NCBI GenBank assembly: GCA_949841325.1
Contig: CATKZK010000006.1
Coordinates: 1 to 59,524, forward strand
Length of the DNA stretch: 59,524 nucleotides
DNA from: an uncultured Bacilli bacterium
GTDB taxonomy: Bacteria; Bacillota_I; Bacilli_A; RF39; UBA660
Direction: 5' to 3'
Positions within the stretch are counted from its first letter, which is position 1. Each line of letters starts with the position of its first letter. The translations under genes and the position numbers were made by a program. Positions 8,474 through 15,995 of this stretch are shown one piece after another. The notes beneath the pieces are model-generated. The model saw nothing but the letters and a program-made list of their open reading frames with translations. It had not been told where the DNA came from and did not search any database.

Positions 8474-8674
8474 ATGATATATCCATCAATTGATAAAATA
8501 TTGAATACGGTAGGCTCTAAGTATATTCTTGTTCATGTAGCCTCAAAGAGAAGTAAAGAAATGAAAGAAACTGGACATATGCAAATGAAAGAAAATGAAT
8601 ATGTTTCAAAAAGGGAAATAGGACGTGCTTTAGAAGAAATAGAAAAAGGATTAATTCATATTCATACAAATTAA
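8474..8674 (+). CDS. rpoZ: RNA polymerase omega subunit
   Basis: 66-residue protein starting MIYPSIDKIL, with SKYILVHVASKRSKEM and a C-terminal EIGRALEEIEKGLI. This is the standard omega fold that helps assemble the beta' subunit of RNA polymerase. Ribosome binding site AGGAGAGTG lies at correct distance from the ATG at 8474. It lies 29 bases before the Ca2+ ATPase gene and may be co-transcribed. In many Firmicutes rpoZ sits beside gmk and priA; here it is isolated from them. Confidence 0.9.
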   Translation: MIYPSIDKILNTVGSKYILVHVASKRSKEMKETGHMQMKENEYVSKREIGRALEEIEKGLIHIHTN

Positions 8675-8703
8675 TCTTTTTTTATTGAGAAAGGAAGTCA
8701 AAT

Positions 8704-11292
8704 ATGACGAGTAAGTCAAAAGAAGATGTTTATGAGGAACTTCAAACTGGAGATGAGGGTCTATCTAATGAAGAAGCTTTAAGGCGTCTAAATCAGTATG
8801 GATTCAATGAAATCAAAGAGGCAAAGAAAAAATCTGTTTGGCTCATGTTTATAGGTCAGTTTAATGATTTAATGATTATTATTTTACTTATTGTTGCAGT
8901 ATTTATGGGAATTTATGGCTATTTTTATTCTCATGAGTATACAGATACTATTGTCATTGCCGTCGTGGTTTTCTTAAATGCTATCATGGGTTTTTTGCAA
9001 GAGCAAAAGGCTGAAGTTACTTTAGAAGGATTAAAAAAATATGCGAAAGTCACTTGCAAAGTAAAAAGAGCAGGGGAGATTATTTTTATAGATGCAAAGC
9101 AGTTGGTACCAGGAGATATAATCATTTTAGAAGCAGGGGACACTGTGCCTGCAGATGCACGTGTATTAGAAGAGGCAAATGCGAATGTCGATGAAGCCAC
9201 TTTAACAGGAGAATCAATTGCTGTAAAAAAAACAAGTCAAATATTAAAAGAGGGGCTATCGATTCAAGAGAGTAAGAATATGGTCTTTTCAGGAACCAAT
9301 GTAACAAATGGAAAAATTGTTGCAGTTGTAACCAAAACAGGAATGGAGACTGAACTTGGAAGTATTGCTAAATCTTTAAATACACCTTACGAAGTCAAAA
9401 CTCCTCTCGCCATAAAAATAGAGGAAATTAGTCGAACGTTAACTATAATCATCTTTTTTATTCTTCTCTTTGTTTTCTTTTATGGGTTATTTAAAGGGTA
9501 TGAAATTTTAGAAATTATCATGTTATGTATTTCTTTAGCTGTTGCCGTTATTCCAGAAGGTTTGCCTGCTGTCATTACCATATCTCTTTCAAACGGTGCA
9601 GGGGAACTAGCGAAGAAAAAGACTATTGTTAGAACGATGAGCGCTGTTGAAACTTTGGGAGCTACTGATATTATTTGTTCAGATAAGACAGGAACAATTA
9701 CTCAAAATAAAATGCAGGTAAAAGAAAGTATTCTTTATGATGAAGCCATATTTTCATATATTGCTGCCTTAGATAATGATGTTATTTTAGAAAAAGAACA
9801 GTTCTTAGGGGATCCAACAGAAACCTCTTTATGTTATTTTTTAGAAGAAAAAGGAATCAGTGTTAGTGATTTAAAAAGAACATGTAAACGTTTGATGGAT
9901 GCTCCTTTTGACAGTGAACGCAAGCGAATGGCTACGTTAAATTTGATTGATGAAAAAGAACTTGTACTCGTAAAGGGAAGTATTGAGAGTTTACTTTCTG
10001 TTTCTAATTATGTAATGGAAGATGGAATGAAAAAAACGTTAGATGAAAAGAAGCGAAGTGAGATTTTAGCGTTAGAACAAAAGATGGCAAGTAATGCTTT
10101 ACGTGTGTTAGGTTTTGCTTATAAAGAAAATAAGAGTCAAGTGACTTCCTCTCTTGACCTTTTAAAACAAGAAAGTGACTTAATCTTTGTTGGTCTTGTT
10201 GGCATTATTGATCCACCTCGCGAATCTGTTACTACCAGTGTAGCTAAATGTTTAACGGCTGGAATAAGACCTGTAATGATTACTGGAGATTCTCTTATTA
10301 CAGCTTGTGCAATTGCCAAAGAAGTAGGTATTATCTCTTCAAACGAAGAAGGAATTTTGGGAAGCGAACTAGATCAATATACCGATGTAGAAATGCAAGA
10401 AATTGTTAAAAAATACAATGTGTATGCAAGAGTCAGTCCAGATCATAAAAGAAGAATTGTTGCAGCTTGGCAAGCCAATGGAAAAGTAGTCGCGATGACT
10501 GGAGATGGTGTCAATGATGCGCCTGCTATAAAGGATGCACACGTGGGAATTGGAATGGGAATTACAGGAACAGAAGTGACAAAGTCTGTTGCTGATGTTA
10601 TTTTGATGGATGATTCTTTTTCTACCATTGTAGATGCTGTAGAGGAAGGGAGAAGAATTTATGGAAATATTCGCAATAATTTAGTTTATTCTCTTTCAAG
10701 TAATTTTGCAGAATTATTTGTTGTATTTATTGGAATGTTTACAGGACATACGTTATTAATTCCTATTCATATTTTATTTATCAATTTAGTGACAGATTCT
10801 ATTCCAAGTATTTGTTTATCTTTTGAAAAAAGTGATAAAGAGATTATGAAAAGACCCCCAAGAGGAATGGATACGCCCATCTTTACTCCTTTTATAAAGG
10901 CTCATATTTTTTACTCTGCCGTTATTGAAACCATCGTAGTATTTCTCACATTCTTTATTGGGCTTCGATATTTTTCTCCTTCTATAGCAGGAAGTCTCGC
11001 TTTGTTTTCTATGGTTGTTCAAGAGATCTTATATGCCTATGTTTGTCGCGATTTAAAAGATACGATTTATAAACAGGGATTTTTTTCAAACCGATATATG
11101 AATATGGGAATCTTAGGAATTATTGTAATAGAGGCTCTAGTCTTTTTAACACCTATTGGACATCTTGTAAAGGTAGAGACACTTACAGTTCCCATTATTG
11201 GCGTTGTATTATTAGGAAATCTACTTACATTTTCCCTTTATGAAGGAATGAAACCTTTTATTAGACATTTTTTTAAAGATAAAAAGAACTAG
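8704..11292 (+). CDS. Calcium-transporting P-type ATPase (P2 type)
   Basis: 862-residue cation pump, the usual length of bacterial SERCA/PMR1-like ATPases. Cytoplasmic N-terminal domain, then TGES actuator motif (LTGESIAVKK), Ca2+-site sequence AVIPEGLPAVITISLSNG in the fourth membrane helix, phosphorylation site SDKTGTIT (Asp near residue 328), and hinge TGDGVNDAPAIK. The C-terminal helices contain NFAELF and NLVTDSIPS, typical for Ca2+ coordination. It exports Ca2+ from the cytoplasm using ATP. Ribosome binding site GAAAGGAAG. A terminator shared with the convergent Xre gene overlaps the stop. Confidence 0.93.
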   Translation: MTSKSKEDVYEELQTGDEGLSNEEALRRLNQYGFNEIKEAKKKSVWLMFIGQFNDLMIIILLIVAVFMGIYGYFYSHEYTDTIVIAVVVFLNAIMGFLQEQKAEVTLEGLKKYAKVTCKVKRAGEIIFIDAKQLVPGDIIILEAGDTVPADARVLEEANANVDEATLTGESIAVKKTSQILKEGLSIQESKNMVFSGTNVTNGKIVAVVTKTGMETELGSIAKSLNTPYEVKTPLAIKIEEISRTLTIIIFFILLFVFFYGLFKGYEILEIIMLCISLAVAVIPEGLPAVITISLSNGAGELAKKKTIVRTMSAVETLGATDIICSDKTGTITQNKMQVKESILYDEAIFSYIAALDNDVILEKEQFLGDPTETSLCYFLEEKGISVSDLKRTCKRLMDAPFDSERKRMATLNLIDEKELVLVKGSIESLLSVSNYVMEDGMKKTLDEKKRSEILALEQKMASNALRVLGFAYKENKSQVTSSLDLLKQESDLIFVGLVGIIDPPRESVTTSVAKCLTAGIRPVMITGDSLITACAIAKEVGIISSNEEGILGSELDQYTDVEMQEIVKKYNVYARVSPDHKRRIVAAWQANGKVVAMTGDGVNDAPAIKDAHVGIGMGITGTEVTKSVADVILMDDSFSTIVDAVEEGRRIYGNIRNNLVYSLSSNFAELFVVFIGMFTGHTLLIPIHILFINLVTDSIPSICLSFEKSDKEIMKRPPRGMDTPIFTPFIKAHIFYSAVIETIVVFLTFFIGLRYFSPSIAGSLALFSMVVQEILYAYVCRDLKDTIYKQGFFSNRYMNMGILGIIVIEALVFLTPIGHLVKVETLTVPIIGVVLLGNLLTFSLYEGMKPFIRHFFKDKKN

Positions 11293-11309
11293 TGGATAAG
11301 TTCTTTTTC
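11283..11309. terminator. Bidirectional terminator between Ca2+ ATPase and Xre genes
   Basis: Stem AAAGAACT/AGTTCTTT with an eight-base loop. It is T-rich on the right and A-rich on the left, so it can serve both converging genes whose ends overlap here. Confidence 0.75.
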
Positions 11310-11525
11310 TTTGTATGAAATCATTTCATCTGTGAGACCTAGAATATAATCTGCAGATACATCAAAGTATTTACAGATTTTTGCTAAATAAGTAATAGGC
11401 ATTACATTAATCCCTTTTTCATATCGTGCATATTGCTGTTGTTTAATGCCTAAATATTCGGCAATTTGCTTTTGGGAAATATTTTTGCAATCTCTTATCC
11501 ATTTAATTCTATCTGTATAATACAT
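11289..11525 (-). CDS. Xre-family helix-turn-helix regulator
   Basis: 78-residue DNA-binding protein. The helix-turn-helix is ISQKQIAEYLGIKQQQYARYEKG, followed by the typical ITYLAKICKYFDVSADYILGLTDE. The start is taken at the ATG at 11525 because AGGTG lies at proper distance; a GTG three codons earlier overlaps that site. A second regulator of the same layout is at 48045-48296. The palindrome at 11570-11585 in its upstream region is a candidate operator. The regulon is unknown. Confidence 0.88.
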   Translation of the reverse strand: MYYTDRIKWIRDCKNISQKQIAEYLGIKQQQYARYEKGINVMPITYLAKICKYFDVSADYILGLTDEMISYKEKELIH

Positions 11526-11569
11526 ATTTATCACCTGTTTAAATTTAACAATGATTTACAAATAAAAGG

Positions 11570-11585
11570 TTTGTTAATGAACAAA
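11570..11585. promoter_or_regulatory. Palindrome, candidate Xre operator
   Basis: TTTGTT-AATG-AACAAA, a perfect six-base inverted repeat 45 bases upstream of the Xre start. Position and symmetry suit autoregulation; there is no direct evidence. Confidence 0.35.
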
Positions 11586-11751
11586 TGTGTTGTGAAAGTA
11601 CCAAAAATATTTTATATCTTATCCATATTCTTTTTTTATTTGTCAATAATTTAGAAGTGTCAATTGAAGTATAAAAGTGAACTCATTTGTTATGTCGAAA
11701 GTCTTTATGTAGAAAATAATTTGAATTATGATGAAGTAAATAGGTGAGCAT

Positions 11752-11949
11752 ATGAAAAGAAAGAGTATTTTAGTTTTAACCATTATCTTAATGGCAATCG
11801 GATTTGCAGCAGTCAGTACAACATTATTTATAAATGGAAATACGGATGTTGCAAGTAATATCCAAGACTTCGATGTGTACTTCAGTAAGGCTAGTCTACG
11901 TTTCTGCATTCATGTCACATTTGTTTTACATAAGATGACAAAAAATTGA
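11752..11949 (+). pseudogene. 5' fragment of a secreted-protein gene
   Basis: 65 codons starting at ATG 11752 with ribosome binding site AGGTGA. Residues 1-47 form a signal peptide plus a short mature start (ILMAIGFAAVSTTLFINGN then DFDVYFSKA), the N-terminal pattern of a family of long exported proteins seen in related low-GC bacteria (from memory of the family, not checked). After FSKA the frame becomes SLRFCIHVTFVLHK, which looks non-native, and stops. Probably a truncated gene or deletion remnant. Its product might still be made and exported, but no function is likely. Confidence 0.5.
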
Positions 11950-11969
11950 TATCTTTTTTTTTACAAGTC

Positions 11970-12028
11970 TTGACAAATGAATATCTGTTCAACTATAATT
12001 TTAAATAGTTGAGAAATTATTCAACTAT
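11970..12028 (+). promoter_or_regulatory. Promoter and three-half-site operator of the cad operon
   Basis: TTGACA (11970), 18-base spacer, TATAAT (11994). Half-sites TCAACTAT (11989), ATAGTTGA (12005) and TCAACTAT (12021) alternate in orientation with 8-base gaps, giving two overlapping inverted repeats across the -10 and start region. This is the arrangement expected for a CadC/SmtB-type repressor that blocks RNA polymerase until metal binds. Confidence 0.75.
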
Positions 12029-12057
12029 TAAGCATAGTATATTAGAGGAGGGAATGT

Positions 12058-12420
12058 ATGTCTAGGAATGAATTTTCTTGTGATTGTAATGTTATTCATC
12101 AGAATGTAGTTGATAACGTTTTAAAAAAAATGCCAAATGAGGATACTTTTAACAAATTGGCTGATTTATTTAAACTAATAGGAGATACGACAAGATGCAG
12201 AATTCTTTTTGCATTAGATCAAAGTGAAATGTGTGTCTGTGATTTAGCTAATGTTTTAAATATGACAAAGTCATCTATTTCACACCAACTTGCTGTATTG
12301 CGAAGAAGCGGGGTAGTGAGGTGTAGAAAAAGTGGAAAAGAAGTCTATTATACTTTGGATGATGAGCATATTGTTAAATTGTTTGAAATTGGTCTAGAAC
12401 ATATTAACCATAAAGGTTAA
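12058..12420 (+). CDS. cadC: CadC-type ArsR/SmtB metal-sensing repressor
   Basis: 120-residue winged-helix repressor. The N-terminal SCDCN and helix-3 motif MCVCDL provide the four-Cys alpha-3N site of CadC (Cd/Pb/Zn sensing). The C-terminal helix DDEHIVKLFEIGLEHINH keeps the D-x-H…H-x-x-H alpha-5 zinc site known from CzrA and SmtB, so both sites appear present. The recognition helix lies in TKSSISHQLAVLRRSG. It controls the operator just upstream and the adjoining HMA and cadA genes; metal binding would release DNA (family knowledge). Ribosome binding site GGAGGGAATGT. Confidence 0.92.
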   Translation: MSRNEFSCDCNVIHQNVVDNVLKKMPNEDTFNKLADLFKLIGDTTRCRILFALDQSEMCVCDLANVLNMTKSSISHQLAVLRRSGVVRCRKSGKEVYYTLDDEHIVKLFEIGLEHINHKG

Positions 12421-12441
12421 AAATAAGAAAGAAGGATTAAA

Positions 12442-12666
12442 ATGAATACTTATAAATTTAAAATAAAAAATTTAGACTGTGCAAATTGTGCAAATGAATT
12501 AGAAAGATATTTTAAAAAAATTGATTCAATAGAGAATGTTAGTATCAGCTTTATGACACAAAAATTAACTTTTCTATGTACTGAGGAAAATAAGGAACAG
12601 GCATTAGAGGAAATTAGAAAAGTGATAAAAAAAGAAGAGCCTGATGTAACAATTGAGGAGATATAA
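12442..12666 (+). CDS. Stand-alone heavy-metal-associated (HMA) domain protein
   Basis: 74-residue ferredoxin-like metal-binding protein with LDCANCANELE (C-x-x-C) near residue 14. Such domains usually form the N-terminus of CadA; here it is a separate gene ending five bases before an ATPase that lacks one. It probably delivers or senses Cd/Zn/Pb for that pump. Ribosome binding site GAAAGAAGG. It belongs to the cadC operon. Confidence 0.88.
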   Translation: MNTYKFKIKNLDCANCANELERYFKKIDSIENVSISFMTQKLTFLCTEENKEQALEEIRKVIKKEEPDVTIEEI

Positions 12667-12671
12667 TCATC

Positions 12672-14525
12672 ATGAACCGAAAAATGAACAGACAATTAAT
12701 TAAGATTATTGTTTCTCTTTTATTGGTTGTCATTTCTTTATTCCTCAAATTTGATATAGAATTATATCATAACATTTTATATATAATAGCCTATCTAATT
12801 GTAGGATATGACATTGTGTTAAAAGCAATAAGAAATATTTTTAAAGGTAAAGTTTTTGATGAAAACTTTTTAATGGCTGTAGCAACAATTGGGGCCTTTT
12901 GTATAGGAGAATTTCCAGAAGCAGTTGCAGTGATGCTTTTTTACCAAGTAGGAGAATTATTTCAAAGTTATGCAGTAGATAAGTCAAGAAAATCTGTAGC
13001 AAATCTTATGAATATAAGACCAGATTATGCGAATGTATATCGTGGAGATGAAATGATGCGAGTAGATCCAGATGAAGTCAATATTGGAGACATTATATTA
13101 GTAAAACCTGGAGAAAAAATTCCTTTAGATGGAGTAGTAGTGGAAGGTGAATCAATGCTTAATACACAGGCTCTAACAGGAGAAGTGGTACCAAGAAAAG
13201 TATCTGTAAATGATGAAGTATTAAGTGGTTGCATAAACAATAATGGAATTTTGAAAATTAAAGTAAGTAAAGAATTTGGCGAATCAACTGTTAGTAAGAT
13301 ATTAGATTTAGTAGAAAATGCTAGTAGCAGAAAATCAAAATCTGAAAACTTTATTAGCAAATTTGCAAAATACTATACTCCAATTGTAGTTATAGTAGCC
13401 GTTCTTTTAGCAATAATTCCACCTCTTGTTATTAAAGATGCCTTATTTAGTGATTGGTTATATCGGGCACTATCATTTTTAGTTGTTTCTTGTCCATGCG
13501 CTTTGGTAATTTCTATTCCATTATCATTCTTTGGAGGAATAGGAGCCTCTTCTAAAATAGGAGTTTTGATAAAAGGAAGTAACTATCTAGAAGCTATTGC
13601 AAGTGCTGAAATTGTTGTATGTGATAAGACAGGGACATTAACAGAGGGAGTATTTAAAGTTCAGAAAATTGATGCTGTTGGATACTCTGATGATGATTTA
13701 TTAAGGTATGCTGCTTATGCAGAAGGCTTTTCTAATCATCCAATTTCTCTTTCGTTGAAACAAGCATATAACAAAGAAATGAATGAAAAACTTGTTACTA
13801 AAACACAAGAAATTTCAGGTAAAGGTGTGAAAGCATTAGTTGATGGAAAGATAGTTTTAGTTGGAAATGAAAAATTAATGAAAGAATACAATATTAAATT
13901 TCAAAAGAGTGAAGAAACAGGAACGATTGTTTATGTCGCAATAAATGATGAATTTGCAGGAACAATATTAATTGCTGATAAAATTAAAGAAGATTCTTAT
14001 AAAGCCTTAAAATTATTTAAAAATAATAATGTAGAAAAAGTTGTTATGCTAACAGGAGACCTTGAGAATATTAGTGAGTCTGTAGCTAATGAACTTCATT
14101 TAGATGAGTATCATGCAGAATTGCTACCACAAGATAAAGTACATTGGGTAGAAAAATTAATGACACAAAAATCATCTAGAGGAAAACTTATCTTTATTGG
14201 AGATGGGATTAATGATGCCCCTGTTCTTGCTCTTTCAGATATAGGAGTTGCAATGGGAGGCCTTGGAAGTGATGCTGCAATTGAAGCTGCTGATGTTGTC
14301 ATTATGACAGATGAACCTTCAAAGATTGCAAATTCTATTCATATAGCAAAAAAGACTATGCATATCGTTAGAGAAAATATTTTCTTTGCTATAGGGGTAA
14401 AAATAGGAGTACTCGTTTTAAGTGCATTTGGGCTTGCTAGTATGTGGGGAGCTGTATTTGCCGATGTGGGTGTTTCTATTTTAGCTATTATAAATGCTTT
14501 AAGAATTTTAAAGATAAAGAAATAA
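12672..14525 (+). CDS. cadA: Cd2+/Zn2+/Pb2+ P1B-type ATPase lacking an N-terminal HMA domain
   Basis: 617-residue metal-exporting ATPase, shorter than the roughly 700 residues of CadA because the metal-binding domain is encoded separately just upstream. Features in order: membrane helices, actuator motif LTGEVVPRK, metal-site VSCPCALVIS (about 272-280), phosphorylation site CDKTGTLTEG (Asp about 318), SNHPISL His-Pro motif, hinge GDGINDAPVLA, and C-terminal helices. CPC with no second HMA suits the Zn/Cd/Pb subgroup. It pumps toxic divalent metals out. It is expressed with cadC, so probably induced by those metals. Confidence 0.92.
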   Translation: MNRKMNRQLIKIIVSLLLVVISLFLKFDIELYHNILYIIAYLIVGYDIVLKAIRNIFKGKVFDENFLMAVATIGAFCIGEFPEAVAVMLFYQVGELFQSYAVDKSRKSVANLMNIRPDYANVYRGDEMMRVDPDEVNIGDIILVKPGEKIPLDGVVVEGESMLNTQALTGEVVPRKVSVNDEVLSGCINNNGILKIKVSKEFGESTVSKILDLVENASSRKSKSENFISKFAKYYTPIVVIVAVLLAIIPPLVIKDALFSDWLYRALSFLVVSCPCALVISIPLSFFGGIGASSKIGVLIKGSNYLEAIASAEIVVCDKTGTLTEGVFKVQKIDAVGYSDDDLLRYAAYAEGFSNHPISLSLKQAYNKEMNEKLVTKTQEISGKGVKALVDGKIVLVGNEKLMKEYNIKFQKSEETGTIVYVAINDEFAGTILIADKIKEDSYKALKLFKNNNVEKVVMLTGDLENISESVANELHLDEYHAELLPQDKVHWVEKLMTQKSSRGKLIFIGDGINDAPVLALSDIGVAMGGLGSDAAIEAADVVIMTDEPSKIANSIHIAKKTMHIVRENIFFAIGVKIGVLVLSAFGLASMWGAVFADVGVSILAIINALRILKIKK

Positions 14526-14569
14526 AAAAAACTTATATAAAAAAAATTTTTATGTTAAAATGAATATTG

Positions 14570-14640
14570 TCTGATCCAGCTTTATGCGTATAAACAAGAC
14601 TGTTTATACGCATTTTTTATTGCCCAAGGTTGGATCGATA
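14570..14640 (+). promoter_or_regulatory. Structured leader with terminator hairpin ahead of the MATE remnant
   Basis: A near-perfect 13-base stem (ATGCGTATAAACA…TGTTTATACGCAT, 14584-14613) is followed by a T-run. GATCCA (near 14575) and TGGATC (near 14632) can pair around it. The hairpin's left arm starts with an ATG that opens a short frame reading in phase into the MATE start. This looks like a transcription attenuator, possibly with a leader peptide or ligand-responsive RNA. It does not match a riboswitch class I can recognise. Confidence 0.5.
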
Positions 14641-14655
14641 AGAAGGAGGAAAATT

Positions 14656-15283
14656 ATGGAAAGTAACAACAAATATCTAGGAAGTGAAAAAGTATCAAAA
14701 TTATTATTTAAGTTTTCTATTCCTTGTATATTGTCATTACTAATAAGTTCACTTTATAATATTGTGGATCAAATATTTATTGGAAATAGTGAACTTGGTT
14801 ATTTGGGAAATGCAGCGACTGAACGCTATTATCAGAGCAGATGGAAGTCCTGGTTTTTCGATGGCATCAACTCTTATAGGCGCTATTACAAATATTATTT
14901 TAGATCCCTTATTTATCTTTGGATTTAAATGGGGAATTGCGGGAGCTGCATGGGCGACAGTTATTGGGCAATGTCTATCGCTTATAGTATCTATCCTATA
15001 TTTTACAAAAACAAAAACTTTTAAATTATCAATAAATAGTTTTAAAATGAATTTTCAAATATTTAGTCGTGTTATTCTCTTGGGCATTTCAACTTTTATT
15101 ACGCAGATGAGTATTGTCATCATCAGTCTTGTCTGTAATATCATGCTTGCAAAATATGGTGCAATATCAAAATATGGAGCAGATATTCCAATTGAAGTTA
15201 TAGGAATTTGTATGAAAGTATTTACGATTGTCATAAATATTGCCATCGGGATTATTTTATGGGCACAATCTATCTTAGGATAA
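14656..15283 (+). pseudogene. MATE-family multidrug efflux pump, internally deleted and frameshifted
   Basis: The first about 55 codons (starting MESNNKYLGSEKV after GAAGGAGG) give a normal MATE N-terminus ending IGNSELGYLGNAAT. The next recognisable sequence, LNAIIRADGSPGFSM, belongs roughly 80-100 residues later in MATE proteins and is in another frame (junction about 14815-14830). The frame then continues through INIILDPLFIFGF-like sequence and stops after AQSILG, where the family has some 150 more residues. It therefore has an internal deletion with a frame change and a lost C-terminus. MATE pumps export drugs with Na+/H+ exchange; this copy should be inactive. Confidence 0.85.
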
Positions 15284-15317
15284 GAGTCAATTATTAGAAG
15301 ATAAAAAATAAGAGATA

Positions 15318-15348
15318 AGCAAGTATTCATATGAATATTTGCTTTTTA
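15318..15348 (+). terminator. Terminator after the MATE remnant
   Basis: 13-base stem AGCAAGTATTCAT/ATGAATATTTGCT (one G-T pair) with almost no loop, followed by a T-run. Confidence 0.75.
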
Positions 15349-15410
15349 TCTGGCATAAAAGTGTAAAAGACAAATAATGGAGTAAACTAAAGAAAAATAG
15401 AGCACAAAAA

Positions 15411-15452
15411 GGGATATCCCATATTTTCACTTTATACATTTTATATTATAAT
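15411..15452 (+). promoter_or_regulatory. Copper operon promoter with GGGATATCCC palindrome
   Basis: TTTTCA (15424-15429), 17-base spacer, TATAAT (15447-15452). The palindrome GGGATATCCC at 15411-15420 abuts the -35 and resembles the G/C-tract palindromes bound by CsoR repressors (inference). Confidence 0.55.
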
Positions 15453-15469
15453 ATTATTGGTGGTGGAAA

Positions 15470-15770
15470 ATGGAAGAAAAAAACATGTACAAAAAGAAAA
15501 ACACATAGGGGAGATAAGGATCTTGAGCTGATTAACAAACGCTTGGATCGTATAACGGGACAAGTGAAAGGGATTAAGCGAATGATCAATGAAGATGTCT
15601 ATTGTAATGATGTTTTAATTCAACTATCAGCAGTAGAAAAAGCCATTAAAAATTTATCAAATATTATTTTAGAAGATCATCTTTATAGTTGTATTACTGA
15701 TGATTTAGAAAAGGGAAATTTGGAAACCATTGATGAGATGATCTGTTTATTTAAGAGATTTAATAAATAA
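15470..15770 (+). CDS. csoR: CsoR-type copper-sensing repressor, with an apparent 5' frameshift
   Basis: From about 15504 onward the frame reads HRGDKDLELINKRLDRITGQ, then YCND…EDHLYSC: the C-H-x3-C copper(I) set of CsoR. A plausible start, ATG at 15470 (MEEKNMYKKK), is in a different frame and stops after 13 codons. Removing one A from the A-runs at 15491-15500 joins the two parts into a normal CsoR of about 100 residues. The only in-frame start in the intact part is a TTG at 15543 with no ribosome binding site, inside the conserved domain. So either the gene is mutated, the base is a sequencing error, or slippage restores it. Next genes are copZ and copA, as expected for a copper operon. 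Confidence 0.75.
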
Positions 15771-15783
15771 AGGGAGGAAAAAG

Positions 15784-15993
15784 ATGAAAGAGATTTGTTT
15801 TAAAGTAAAAGGAATGGTATGTACAGGATGTGAAAATAGAATCAAAAAAAGCGTCATAAAGCTTGAAGGTGTAGAAGATGTCAAAGCAAGCTATGAAGAG
15901 GGTAACGTAATTGTGCTCTTAAAAGATGGTTCTATAGAAGAAACTGTTAAAGAGGCTATTTTAAATTTGGGATTTGAAATAGAAGAAGGTTAA
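15784..15993 (+). CDS. copZ: Copper chaperone CopZ-like HMA protein
   Basis: 69-residue HMA-domain protein with GMVCTGCENRIKKS (C-x-x-C) near residue 11 and a ferredoxin-like beta-alpha-beta pattern. It carries Cu(I) to the ATPase encoded three bases downstream. Ribosome binding site AGGGAGGAAAA. It is part of the csoR-copZ-copA operon. Confidence 0.88.
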   Translation: MKEICFKVKGMVCTGCENRIKKSVIKLEGVEDVKASYEEGNVIVLLKDGSIEETVKEAILNLGFEIEEG

Positions 15994-15995
15994 AA

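Noticed and set aside
14584-14928. One continuous 114-codon protein from ATG 14584
   Set aside because: The first codons lie in an attenuator hairpin; the true MATE start is 14656 with a proper ribosome binding site, and the frame ends in non-MATE sequence after the internal deletion.
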